NCBI GenBank assembly: GCA_037383845.1
Contig: JARRON010000026.1
Span: forward strand, 1-36,500
Direction of reading: 5' to 3'
Length of the DNA stretch: 36,500 nucleotides
Source of the DNA: JARRON01 sp037383845
GTDB taxonomy: Bacteria > Pseudomonadota > Gammaproteobacteria > Steroidobacterales > XN24
The position numbers were made by a program, and so were the translations under genes. Of the stretch, positions 15,375-23,687 are shown piece after piece (the stretch's first letter is position 1; every line of letters begins with the position of its first letter). The notes beneath the pieces are model-generated. The model was given only the letters and a program-made list of their open reading frames with translations. It was not told the DNA's origin and did no database searches.

Positions 15375-16480
15375 TCCAGACGCTTGCGGAACCTCAGCAT
15401 CGCCAGCACCAGGGTCACCACGAAGAACGCCGCCAGCGCCCAGACCTCCCCCCGCATCTGGGCGAGGTCGGCGCCACGCAGCACGATGCCGCGAACGAGC
15501 CGGACGAAGTGCGTCAGCGGCAGTACCTCGGCGATGCGCTGCGCGATACGGGGCATGCCGTCGAATGGAAACATGAAGCCCGAAAGCAGTATCGACGGCA
15601 GGAAAAAGAAGAAGGTCATCTGCATCGCCTGGAACTGGTTCTTCGCCATCGTGGAAATGAACAGGCCCAGCGTGAGACTGGCCGCGATGAAGACCAGGGC
15701 CGCGCCGTAAAGATCCGCGACCTGGCCCCGGAAAGGCACGTCGAACAGCAGACGCCCCACCAGCAGGACGATGCTGACCTGGACCAGGCCGATGAGCACG
15801 TAGGGAATGAGCTTGCCAAGCATGAGCTCCAGCGTGCTGACCGGCGTGGTGATCAGGAACTCCAGGTTGCCCCGCTCCCGTTCCCGGACGATGGCCACGG
15901 CGGTGAACAGGATCATGGTCATGGTGAGGATCGCCCCGATCAGCGCCGGCACGATCTGTACCGAAGAGCGGCCTTCCGGGTTGTAGTAGTTGCGAAGTTC
16001 CACCAGCGGCGCCGGATCCCGGCTGCGCGGCGCCGCCGTCCCGCTGCGGCCGGGCGGCGGCGTGTCGGCCAGCTTGGCGGCCACCCCCAGGATAGAGGGC
16101 TCACTGCCGTCCACCATCACCTGGAGGGCCGGCCGGGAGCGGTCCAGCAGGCGCCGCTCGAAGTCCGGCGGAATGTGTATGCCCACGGCAATCTCCCCGG
16201 CCTGCAGGAGCTGCTCCAGGTCCTCGGCGCTCCTGGCGGTGGCAACGAGGTCCACTACCTGGGTGGCCTCCAGGTCCGCAGCCATCCGGCGGGAATAACT
16301 CGTGCCGGCCTCGTCCGCCACCGCCCCCGGCAGGTTTCGGACGTCGAGGTTGATGGCATAGCCGAACAGTACGATCTGCAGCAGCGGGATCCCGAAGATC
16401 ATGCCGATGGTCAGGCGATCCCGGGCCAGCTGGCGGACTTCCTTGCTGCCGATGGCCCTGATGCGGCGGAGCGTGCTCAC
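15371..16480 (-). CDS. ABC-2 type efflux permease (YbhR/YbhS-like)
   Basis: 369 residues. One helix near the N-terminus (about 24-44), a large extracytoplasmic domain (about 45-175) and five helices in the C-terminal half, the layout of ABC-2 permeases such as YbhS/YbhR. Sequences such as RERERGNLEFLITTP and the PLTHFVRLVRGI stretch near the end are typical. It works with the ATPase (4-base overlap upstream) and the HlyD adaptor to export drugs or toxic compounds. Only one permease gene is present, whereas E. coli ybhGFSR has two, so a homodimer is likely. The last base pairs overlap the end of the aldo-keto reductase gene. Confidence 0.9.
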   Translation of the reverse strand: MSTLRRIRAIGSKEVRQLARDRLTIGMIFGIPLLQIVLFGYAINLDVRNLPGAVADEAGTSYSRRMAADLEATQVVDLVATARSAEDLEQLLQAGEIAVGIHIPPDFERRLLDRSRPALQVMVDGSEPSILGVAAKLADTPPPGRSGTAAPRSRDPAPLVELRNYYNPEGRSSVQIVPALIGAILTMTMILFTAVAIVRERERGNLEFLITTPVSTLELMLGKLIPYVLIGLVQVSIVLLVGRLLFDVPFRGQVADLYGAALVFIAASLTLGLFISTMAKNQFQAMQMTFFFFLPSILLSGFMFPFDGMPRIAQRIAEVLPLTHFVRLVRGIVLRGADLAQMRGEVWALAAFFVVTLVLAMLRFRKRLD

Positions 16481-17415
16481 GATGCAGGCTCCGGCCGGCG
16501 CTGCGTGGCGGCGACGAATACGTCTTCCAGGTTCGCCGGCACCTGCTCCACCCGGGCGTCCAGGCCCCCTTCGTCCAGGCGGTGCCGGATGGCGCCTGCC
16601 GGGTCCTGCACTTCCGGCGCGAGCAACACCCGGACATGCAGACCAAGCTGCGTGATGCTGACGACGCCGTCCATGCCCTCGATGGTCCGCCGGGCAGCGA
16701 GCGCATCGTCGTCGGTAACCTCCACCACGCTGCCCGGCATCTCCTTGATGAGTGCGCGGGGTGAGCCTTCCGCGGCCACCCGGCCCCGGTCGAGGATCGC
16801 CAGCCGGTGGCAGCGCTCGGCCTCGTCCATGTAGTGAGTGGAAACGATGATGGTGGTGCCCTGTTCCACGAGGCCGAACAGGGTGTCCCAGAAGTCCCGG
16901 CGGCTCTGGGGGTCAACGGCACTGGTGGGCTCGTCCAGGAGCAGCAGCCTGGGCCGGTGCAGGGTCGCCGCCGCCAGGGCAAGCCGCTGGCGCTGACCGC
17001 CGCTCATCGTCCCCGCCCGCTGCCTGGCGATGTCGGCCAGCTGGTAATGCTCCATGGCCTGCCGGATCCTGCCCGTCTTCTCGTCCCGCGACAGTCCGTA
17101 GATTTCTGCCACGAAGTCCAGGTTCTCGCGGGCCGACAGGTCCCCGTACAGGGAGAAACGCTGGGTCATGTAGCCGATGTCGCGACGCACTTCTTCCGCC
17201 TCGCCGGGCACGGAGCGGCCCAGCACGACGGCGCTGCCCTCCGTCGGAAGAAGCAGGCCGCAGAGCATCCGTATGGTGGTGGACTTGCCCGACCCGTTGG
17301 GCCCGAGGAAGCCGTAGATCCGCGCCCGCGGGATTTCAAGGTCCACGTGGTCGACCGCCACCAGGTCGCCGAACCTGCGGGTCAGGCCGCGGGCCTCGAT
17401 GGCCGCGCCGTTCAT
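16477..17415 (-). CDS. ABC transporter ATPase (YbhF-like, single domain)
   Basis: 312 residues. Walker A GPNGSGKST near residue 39, Q-loop MTQRFSLYGDL, signature MSGGQRQRLALA, Walker B LLLLDEPTSAVD and the switch His (STHYMDEAERC) are all present. The C-terminal ~80 residues form the regulatory tail common in DrrA/YbhF-type exporters. E. coli YbhF carries two ATPase domains, this protein one, so it must dimerise. Translation is coupled at both ends by ATGA overlaps with the adaptor upstream and the permease downstream. It powers the efflux pump encoded here. Confidence 0.92.
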   Translation of the reverse strand: MNGAAIEARGLTRRFGDLVAVDHVDLEIPRARIYGFLGPNGSGKSTTIRMLCGLLLPTEGSAVVLGRSVPGEAEEVRRDIGYMTQRFSLYGDLSARENLDFVAEIYGLSRDEKTGRIRQAMEHYQLADIARQRAGTMSGGQRQRLALAAATLHRPRLLLLDEPTSAVDPQSRRDFWDTLFGLVEQGTTIIVSTHYMDEAERCHRLAILDRGRVAAEGSPRALIKEMPGSVVEVTDDDALAARRTIEGMDGVVSITQLGLHVRVLLAPEVQDPAGAIRHRLDEGGLDARVEQVPANLEDVFVAATQRRPEPAS

Positions 17416-18386
17416 GGACCCTGGCCGTCGCCATCGAGGGACGGGAAGTCCACCTCCAGGGGCAACCCGGACGGGAGTGCGCGGGCCTCATCGCCCTCCA
17501 GGGTGACTTCCGCGACATAGGTCAGGCGTCCGCGGTCCCGCTCCGTCAGCGCGTAATAGGGTGTGAACGCCGCCTCGGCGGATACGTAACGCACCATCCC
17601 GTCGAAGACGCCGTCTACGCCCGCGATGGTCACCCGGGCCGACAGGCCGGGCAGGACCCGGGCCCTCACGGCCTGGGGCACGTACACCCGGGCATAGGGC
17701 GCCTGGTCGGCCAGCAGAACCACCACGGGCGCTCCCGGCGGCGGCCGGTCGCCCTGCTTGTAGGGGATGGCGTCAACCTGACCGTCCCGCGGCGCTCGAA
17801 GGGTCAGCCGATCCAGGCCCACCCGTTCTTCCTCCAGGGCCGCGCGGGCCTCCTCCAGGGCCGCCCGGGCCTGGTCCAGCTCCTCGATCGTGGTCCCTTC
17901 CAGGAGAGCTTCCAGCCGGGCAGCGGCCTCGGCCCGCTGCGCCCGTGACGCGTCCCGGCGGGACAGTGCGCCGTCCAGTTCGGCCGGGCTGGCCAGCCGG
18001 CGTTCTACCAGGTCGGCGATCCGGGTGTATTCGCGGTCATCGGCGGCCGCCTGCGTGTCCGCGCCGGCGAGACGGGCGCGGGCCTCCGTGATGTCCTCCG
18101 AGCGGGGCCCGCGGACAAGTTCCGCGAGCCGCGCCTCCGCGCGGTCACGCGCCGCCCGGGCGCGGGCGACGATCGCCTGCTGCCGGGTGTCGTCCTGGCG
18201 GGCCACCGTGTCTCCCGCCTTCACGGCATCCCCTTCGGAAACCGGGACTTCCACCAGGGTCTCCCGGGCCTCGGCGACCACCTCGATGCGGTCCCGCTCC
18301 AGGGTGCCGACGGCCGGCAGCCCGTTGCCCTCGCCGCCGCAGCCGGCCAGGGCCACTGCCAGCAGAATGGCCGGCCCCGGTTTCAT
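17412..18386 (-). CDS. HlyD-family periplasmic adaptor lipoprotein (YbhG-like)
   Basis: 324 residues. The leader ends LAGC, a good lipobox, so the adaptor is anchored by lipid at Cys15-16. A split biotinyl-lipoyl half (VVAEARETLVEVPVSEGDAVKAGD) precedes a long alpha-hairpin rich in Ala, Arg and Glu (about 80-200). The second lipoyl half (LTLRAPRDGQVDAI) and a beta-barrel follow. It links the ABC-2 permease to an outer-membrane channel such as TolC, which is not encoded here. ATG 18386 overlaps the TetR stop (ATGA) and is chosen over an upstream in-frame start that lies within the TetR gene. Confidence 0.9.
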   Translation of the reverse strand: MKPGPAILLAVALAGCGGEGNGLPAVGTLERDRIEVVAEARETLVEVPVSEGDAVKAGDTVARQDDTRQQAIVARARAARDRAEARLAELVRGPRSEDITEARARLAGADTQAAADDREYTRIADLVERRLASPAELDGALSRRDASRAQRAEAAARLEALLEGTTIEELDQARAALEEARAALEEERVGLDRLTLRAPRDGQVDAIPYKQGDRPPPGAPVVVLLADQAPYARVYVPQAVRARVLPGLSARVTIAGVDGVFDGMVRYVSAEAAFTPYYALTERDRGRLTYVAEVTLEGDEARALPSGLPLEVDFPSLDGDGQGP

Positions 18387-19024
18387 CCCGCGGCTCCCCG
18401 GTAGAACATCCGGCCGGCGTGGGAAGCCCATTGCCGGGCGAAGGCGTCGTCCACGGTATGCGCCGTGAGCGTCTCGATGACCGGCCGCATGAGGAAGGGA
18501 AAGACGGACGAGGCCACGATGGAGATCACCAGGAAATCCGCGTCCGGCTCCGGGTCAAGTTCGCCCCGGCGCTGGGCCGCGACAACCGCCCGCCGAAGCA
18601 GCCCGAACAGCCGCCCCGGGAAGTGCGCGACGAAGTTGGACGGCAGGTCCGGGTTCAGGACCACCTCCCGGTAGATCAGGGGAGCCACCCAGGGATTCTC
18701 CGCCAGCAGGGCGACGTGACGGTCGAGGTAGATCCGGATGCCCCCTGGCCCGGTGATGGATTCACCGGCGGCCTCCATACCGGCCAGCGCCTCCTCGAGC
18801 AGGTCCTCCAGTACGGCGAGAAACAGGCCGTGCTTGCCGCGAAAGTAGTAGTTCACCATCGCCGGCGTCACGCCCGCATGCTGGGCCACCTCGCGGACGG
18901 TCACGGCCGCGAAACCGCGGCTGCCGAACAGCTCGCGGGCGGCCGCGGCGAGCCGTCCTCGCACCTCCCGGCGCTGGTCATCGCTGGGACGACCGGCGCG
19001 CTTTTGCGGCACCTTCGCGTCCAT
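18383..19024 (-). CDS. TetR regulator of the efflux operon (CecR/YbiH-like)
   Basis: 213 residues. The helix-turn-helix is clear (REVAQHAGVTPAMVNYYF, then RGKHGLF). The C-terminal domain with PLIYREVVLNPD is of the CecR/DUF1956-like type. It is the first gene of a four-gene operon with adaptor, ATPase and permease, each overlapping the next by four bases. Such regulators repress their own operon until a ligand binds. An AT-rich palindrome 8 bases before its ATG (19032-19053) is the probable operator. Confidence 0.9.
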   Translation of the reverse strand: MDAKVPQKRAGRPSDDQRREVRGRLAAAARELFGSRGFAAVTVREVAQHAGVTPAMVNYYFRGKHGLFLAVLEDLLEEALAGMEAAGESITGPGGIRIYLDRHVALLAENPWVAPLIYREVVLNPDLPSNFVAHFPGRLFGLLRRAVVAAQRRGELDPEPDADFLVISIVASSVFPFLMRPVIETLTAHTVDDAFARQWASHAGRMFYRGAAG

Positions 19025-19031
19025 ACCGTAC

Positions 19032-19053
19032 TAATTAATCAATTGTTTAATTA
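19032..19053. promoter_or_regulatory. Palindromic operator for the TetR/efflux operon
   Basis: A 22-base palindrome centred on CAATTG with 7-base arms (TAATTAA and TTAATTA) and one mismatched pair. It is very AT-rich in a GC-rich genome and lies between the TetR gene and the isoaspartyl peptidase gene, so it could affect both. Autorepression by the adjacent TetR is inferred from position and symmetry. Confidence 0.75.
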
Positions 19054-19107
19054 ATGTCAACGGTCAGAGTATCCTTGGGCCTTTCGTGGATGCTGACGGA
19101 GTGCCCG

Positions 19108-20052
19108 ATGAACCGCCTTCTCCTGTGCCTTGCCGGTCTCCTGCTTGCCACAGCCGCCGGTGCGGCGTCACCGGTGCTGCTCATCCACGGGGGCGCCGGG
19201 ACGATCCGGGCGGCGGACATGACCGCCGGCGAACGCTCGGCCTACCAGGCTGCGCTCCACGAAGCCCTCGAGGCGGGCTGGGCCGTTCTTGACGCAGGTG
19301 GCAGCGCCCTGGACGCGGTGGCGGCCGCCATCCAGCCCATGGAGGACTCGCCCCTGTTCAACGCCGGCCGGGGAGCGGTTTTTACCGCTGACGGCAGGAA
19401 CGAGATGGATGCGTCCATCATGTACGGCCCCACCCGGGCTGCCGGGGCGGTGGGCGGCGTCCGCTTCGTGCGCCACCCCATCCTCCTGGCCAGGCGGGTC
19501 ATGGAAGGTTCGCCCCATGTCTTTCTCGCGGGCGAAGGTGCCCTGGAGTTCGCCATCGAGCAGGGGCTCGAGCTGAAGCCCGCCGCCTGGTTCCACACCG
19601 AGCGGCGCTGGCGCCAGCTTCAGGAGAACACAGGCCAGGGAACGGACGGCCGCATGGGCACGGTGGGCGCCGTGGCCCTCGATCGCGACGGCCACCTGGC
19701 CGCGGGCACTTCTACCGGCGGCACCACCGGCAAGCGCTACGGGCGGCTGGGGGACAGCCCGGTCATCGGCGCCGGGACCTGGGCCGATGGAGAGTGTGCC
19801 GTGTCAGCCACCGGCGACGGCGAGTATTTCATTCGGGCGGCAGCGGCCCACAGCATCTGCACGACGGCCGGCAGCGGCGATCCCGGCCCGGCGGCGGCGC
19901 AGGTCCTGCAGGAGATCAGCGCCCTGGGGGGCAGCGGCGGGGTCATCGTGGTCACCGCCAGCGGCCGGTACGCCCTGACCTTCAGCACGGAGGGAATGTA
20001 CCGGGGGGTGGCTGACAGCCTGGGCCGGCGGGTGTCGATCTTCGCCGACTGA
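19108..20052 (+). CDS. Secreted isoaspartyl peptidase/L-asparaginase (Ntn hydrolase)
   Basis: 314 residues. Residues 1-20 form a signal peptide ending GAA-SP, so the enzyme is exported. The plant-type asparaginase features are all present: LIHGGAG, NAGRGAVFT, MDASIM, the autocleavage site G184-T185-V-G-A-V-A (Thr185 is the nucleophile of the beta subunit), TSTGGTTGKRYGRLGDSPVIGAG and SATGDGEYFIR. It would cleave isoaspartyl dipeptides and asparagine after self-processing. The usual acidic or His residue just before the scissile Gly is replaced (RMGT), which still fits. ATG 19108 has CGGAG upstream and begins the signal peptide. It diverges from the TetR gene. Confidence 0.9.
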   Translation: MNRLLLCLAGLLLATAAGAASPVLLIHGGAGTIRAADMTAGERSAYQAALHEALEAGWAVLDAGGSALDAVAAAIQPMEDSPLFNAGRGAVFTADGRNEMDASIMYGPTRAAGAVGGVRFVRHPILLARRVMEGSPHVFLAGEGALEFAIEQGLELKPAAWFHTERRWRQLQENTGQGTDGRMGTVGAVALDRDGHLAAGTSTGGTTGKRYGRLGDSPVIGAGTWADGECAVSATGDGEYFIRAAAAHSICTTAGSGDPGPAAAQVLQEISALGGSGGVIVVTASGRYALTFSTEGMYRGVADSLGRRVSIFAD

Positions 20053-20056
20053 AGCC

Positions 20057-21013
20057 CTAGGCGGCCTGCGCGGCCAGCCACCAGAGATAGGCGAAATAGC
20101 CGCCCAGCAGGACGAGTCCCTCCGGCCGCCCGATCCGGCGACGGACGAAGATCAGCGGCAGCAGGATCACCGTAAACGCCAGCATCACGTACAGGTCCAC
20201 GAGGGTGATGTCGCCCCGGGTCAGGGGGTGAATCACCGCGGTGATGCCCAGGATGGCGAAGATGTTGAAGAAGTTGGAGCCGATGATGTTGCCCACGGCG
20301 ATATCGTCGTCGCCGCGAGCCGTGGCCACCAGGCTCGTCGCCAGCTCCGGCAGGCTCGTCCCCAGGGCCACCACGGTGAGGCTGACCAGGGCGGCACTCA
20401 CGCCCATGGCCTCGGCCAGGCCCACGCCTCCGCGCACGAAGGCCGAGCCCCCGCCCACCAGGGCGGCGAACCCCGCCGCCACGAGCATCCAGTCCACCCA
20501 CGCCGGCCGATGGGTTTCCGGCACCACGTGCTCGAACTCTTCCCGGACCCGGTCCGCCTCCCGTTCCCTTCGCGCCATCTGGATATTCCAGTAGATGAAT
20601 ACCCCGAGGCCGATTACCAGCACCGCCCCGGCCGGCCGGCTGATCCGTCCGTCGTCGAGCAGGGCCACCAGCAGCGCCGTGGCGAATATCAGCCAGGGCA
20701 CGTCCATCCGGAGAATGCGCATCTGCACCTCCTGGGGCCGGATGAGGGCGCACAGCCCCAGCACCAGCGCGACGTTGCAGATGTTGGAGCCCACGACATT
20801 GCCGATGGCCACGTCATCGACGCCCGCCACCGCGGCCTGGAGACTCACCGCCAGCTCGGGGCTGCTGGTGGCGAAGGCCACGACGGTCATGCCCACCATG
20901 AATGTGGACAGGCCCAGCCGCAGCGCCAGGCCGCCGGCGCCGCGAACCAGGGCCTCTCCCCCCGCGTACAGGAGGAGGAATCCGACGAAGATGAACAGGA
21001 CGCTCTGGGTCAT
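20057..21013 (-). CDS. Ca2+/Na+ antiporter family protein (YrbG-like)
   Basis: 318 residues with about ten membrane helices in two inverted halves, each with an alpha-repeat: TVVAFATSSPELAVSL with GNVVGSNICN in the first, and ALGTSLPELATSL with GNIIGSNFFN in the second. The Glu of each SPEL/LPEL motif binds the cation. A loop of charged residues (about 155-175) separates the halves. It exchanges Ca2+ (or K+) for Na+ or H+ at the inner membrane. It converges with the isoaspartyl peptidase gene with four bases between them, and lies 72 bases after gshA on the same strand. Confidence 0.92.
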   Translation of the reverse strand: MTQSVLFIFVGFLLLYAGGEALVRGAGGLALRLGLSTFMVGMTVVAFATSSPELAVSLQAAVAGVDDVAIGNVVGSNICNVALVLGLCALIRPQEVQMRILRMDVPWLIFATALLVALLDDGRISRPAGAVLVIGLGVFIYWNIQMARREREADRVREEFEHVVPETHRPAWVDWMLVAAGFAALVGGGSAFVRGGVGLAEAMGVSAALVSLTVVALGTSLPELATSLVATARGDDDIAVGNIIGSNFFNIFAILGITAVIHPLTRGDITLVDLYVMLAFTVILLPLIFVRRRIGRPEGLVLLGGYFAYLWWLAAQAA

Positions 21014-21085
21014 GGGACTGCAAGAGATTCAGGCCGGCAGCCAGGGGCGCGTCAGTTTGCCCAAACCCCGGGCCGGGCGCCATCC

Positions 21086-22651
21086 TCAGGCAAGGTAGTC
21101 CCGCAGATACTGCTCGAAAGCCGGCTGCGCCGCCGCCTCCATTTCGTCGCGGCGGGCCAGGGATTCTTCCACAGCCCGGTTGAAAAACGCCTCCCGCGCC
21201 TCCGACATGGGCGGCAGGGCGCGGAAGTACTCCCGGTGGCGGTGGGCCGCCCGCTGGGCGAAGGCGAAGAAGGACTCGTTCTCCCTCGACAGCTCGTCCA
21301 GGATACGGGCCGACGGCGTGAGGGACGGATCGGCGAACTTGGCTCGCTGCTGTTCCAGGGACGCTGAGTAGGACCGGGCCGGATCCTCGCCGTCCAGCAG
21401 GCTGCATATGGGCTCCAGCAGGTCGCAGATTTCCCGGCCCCACTCGGCCACGGATCGCTCCACCCCGGAGATGGCCAGGCGCAGGCCCGGCCGGCGGCCC
21501 GCGACCGCCACACGCCCATGGTTGTCATCCAGCTGCTCCAGTTCCCCGGCATCGATGGACGGGCTTTCGTGCAGCATGCAGAACGCCAGCAGCGCCTCGA
21601 TGAAACGCAGTTCGTTCTGACTGACCCCCACCGGATCGAAGGGACTGACGTCCAGGGCCCGGACCTCCACGTAGGCCACGCCGCCGCGGCGCAGCGCATG
21701 GGTGGGCCGCTCGCCGGAGAAGATCGGCTGCTTCGGGCGGATGTGGCCGTAGTACTCGTTCTCGATCTGCAGCAGGTTCGCGGACAGCTGCCGCCACTGG
21801 CCGTCCACCACCGTTCCGATGCGCTCGTAGGGCGGATACGGCGTGCGCATGGCTTGTTCCAGGTCGGCCACGTACTCCGGCAGCGTGTTCATGGACGGGT
21901 GGACGGTGGCCTGGTTGGTGTTGCGGTAGCCCAGGTCGCTCATGCGCAGCGAGGTGGCGTGGGGCCCGTGCCGGGTCCAGGGATCCAGCTCGGGGAGACC
22001 GGGGTCCCTGCCCCCGAGGAAAGTCTTGCACAAGGCGGGAGAGGCGCCGAACAGGTACAGCACGAGCCAGCCGTAGCGCCGGAAATTCCGGAGGAGGGCG
22101 AAGTACATGCGGTTGCGGAAGGCCTGGTCTTCCCCCGCCTCTCCCTCGACTTCGCCGAGGGCCTGCCAGAACCGCCCGGAGAAGGAGTAGTTGTAATGCA
22201 CGCCGGAGATGGTCTGCATCACCCGGCCGTAGCGGTAGCCCAGGCCCAGGCGGTAGATGTGCTTCATCCGGCCGACGTTGGAGTCGCCGTAGCGGGCCAC
22301 CGGCACGCTGTCGTCGCCGCTGACCAGGCAGGGCATGCTGGCGGACCACAGCAGTTCGTCGTCCGGCAGGCGGGGATAGGTAAACTCGTGGACGTCGCAG
22401 AGGAACTGCAGGGCTTCCCAGCAGGTATCCACCGGCGGCGTGACGAATTCCAGCAGGCACTCGGCATAATCCGTGGTGATCCAGGGATGGGTCAGTGCCG
22501 CCCCCAGGGCCGTCGGATGGGATTCCCGGGACATGTGCCCGGCTGGCGTCACCCGGAGAGACTCCTTCTCGATGCCCCGGGCCCCTCCCTCGAGGCAGTG
22601 GCCGTCGATGGCTACGAGCTTTTCCAGCCGGTCCTGAAGCAGTTGGAACAT
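21086..22651 (-). CDS. gshA: Glutamate-cysteine ligase
   Basis: 521 residues, the length and type of the E. coli enzyme. It joins glutamate and cysteine, the first step of glutathione synthesis. Recognisable parts are GIEKESLRV, the WITTDYAECLLEF substrate region, SISGVHYNYSF-like core (TISGVHYNYSF), SLRMSDLGY and the late YVEVRALDVSPFDP block. The start ATG shares one base (TGATG) with the stop of the upstream DUF2256/DUF3253 gene. It is last in a tightly coupled operon of nei, a flavoprotein and a small zinc protein, a set that suggests a shared oxidative-stress or repair role. Confidence 0.95.
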   Translation of the reverse strand: MFQLLQDRLEKLVAIDGHCLEGGARGIEKESLRVTPAGHMSRESHPTALGAALTHPWITTDYAECLLEFVTPPVDTCWEALQFLCDVHEFTYPRLPDDELLWSASMPCLVSGDDSVPVARYGDSNVGRMKHIYRLGLGYRYGRVMQTISGVHYNYSFSGRFWQALGEVEGEAGEDQAFRNRMYFALLRNFRRYGWLVLYLFGASPALCKTFLGGRDPGLPELDPWTRHGPHATSLRMSDLGYRNTNQATVHPSMNTLPEYVADLEQAMRTPYPPYERIGTVVDGQWRQLSANLLQIENEYYGHIRPKQPIFSGERPTHALRRGGVAYVEVRALDVSPFDPVGVSQNELRFIEALLAFCMLHESPSIDAGELEQLDDNHGRVAVAGRRPGLRLAISGVERSVAEWGREICDLLEPICSLLDGEDPARSYSASLEQQRAKFADPSLTPSARILDELSRENESFFAFAQRAAHRHREYFRALPPMSEAREAFFNRAVEESLARRDEMEAAAQPAFEQYLRDYLA

Positions 22652-23082
22652 CAGTTCTCCCCGTCCCTGCCGGCGGCGGCGTGCCGGGCGGCGGGCGGCA
22701 GTTTATCCGACCCGCGGACCACGCGTATCCGCACCGGGCCCCGGAACTCTGCCGGGTCCACGGGGCGCCCCCGCTGCAGGATCTCCACCTGTCCCCGGGC
22801 GGCCAGGCGGCGGGCCGCGCGGCGGGCCGGCTCCATGAGCCTGCGCCAGTCCGCCGTGTCCACCATGCGGGCCGCCTCGCTGGGGCACAGGCTGCTCCGG
22901 GGACCGCGGCGGGTGGCGATGTCCATGACGGCTGCCTCCAGTGCCGCATCCTCCGCCGTTCGGCCGCCTCGCCGGCAGGCCCGGGAGCAGTAGCGGACAT
23001 CGTCCCAGTTCCGGGCCCAGCGCCTCCGCCAGGCAAACCGCCGGCCGCAGGCGGCGCAGGTCTTGGCGTCGGGCGGATTCAC
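22651..23082 (-). CDS. DUF2256-DUF3253 fusion protein with zinc ribbon
   Basis: 143 residues. The N-terminal ~40 form the DUF2256 zinc-binding unit: CAACGRRFAWRRRWARNW, then the YCSRAC pair. The remainder, from EDAALEAAVMDIATRRG on, matches DUF3253, a winged-helix-like domain (SEAARMV, WRRLMEPARRAARRLAARG). Functions are not established. GTG 23082 overlaps the stop of the upstream flavoprotein by four bases (GTGA); the frame stays open further upstream but that part is antisense-like. Coupling at both ends places it firmly in the nei-gshA operon. A nucleic-acid-binding role is conceivable. Confidence 0.85.
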   Translation of the reverse strand: MNPPDAKTCAACGRRFAWRRRWARNWDDVRYCSRACRRGGRTAEDAALEAAVMDIATRRGPRSSLCPSEAARMVDTADWRRLMEPARRAARRLAARGQVEILQRGRPVDPAEFRGPVRIRVVRGSDKLPPAARHAAAGRDGEN

Positions 23083-23687
23083 GGCGTGATCCAGGCGTGC
23101 TGCCAGGCGCCGTCGTCCCAGCGGAAGCGCGCCCGCCGGTGGCCCCGGCTGTCCAGGGCCAGCCAGTCCAGCTCGGTCAGATCGCAGGCCAGCACCGCGA
23201 AATGGACCCGCCCCGGCGCACTCTCTGCCTCCGACGGCCTGCGATCCAGCAGCGACTCCGGCAGGCCCGAACCCGGTGCATCCAGCGCCGAGCCCGGCCC
23301 GCCGGCGGACAGGTAGCAGCGGCGGCTGCCGGGCTGGCTGGCCTCCCACTGGGCCTGCGCCAGATCGTCATCGGCGTGGAGGGTCACCGGACCCCGGGCG
23401 CGGAGCTGAACGCGCTCTTCCGGGTCGTAGAATATCCAGGCCGCCGCTGACTGCCGGCCGAGCTGTTCTACCTTCCGGGAGCGAAGGTCCGTGTGGCAGC
23501 AGATCCGGCGCAGCCCGGGCTCCGCCCGCCGGAGTACGACGGTGCGTGCGTCGGGACCGCCACCATCCGCCGTGGCCAGCGCCGCCGTGTGGAAAGCGTG
23601 GCTCGCGGAGGCAACGCCGGCCTCCAGCCGGCGCCAGATCTCGTTCAGCAGCGCCTCCGGGTCCTCTGGGAATCGGGCATCGGTCAT
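23079..23687 (-). CDS. Pyridoxamine 5'-phosphate oxidase-like flavoprotein
   Basis: 202 residues. The split beta-barrel of the PNPOx/Alr4036 type is visible: FHTAALATADGGGPDARTVV, the TDLRSRKVEQL segment that binds FMN phosphate, AAWIFYDPEERVQLRARG, and the C-terminal W-rich strand pair. It probably binds FMN; the substrate is unknown, and it is unlikely to be PdxH itself because the conserved PdxH C-terminus is absent. It overlaps nei by four bases (23684-23687) and the DUF2256 gene by four. Confidence 0.85.
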   Translation of the reverse strand: MTDARFPEDPEALLNEIWRRLEAGVASASHAFHTAALATADGGGPDARTVVLRRAEPGLRRICCHTDLRSRKVEQLGRQSAAAWIFYDPEERVQLRARGPVTLHADDDLAQAQWEASQPGSRRCYLSAGGPGSALDAPGSGLPESLLDRRPSEAESAPGRVHFAVLACDLTELDWLALDSRGHRRARFRWDDGAWQHAWITP

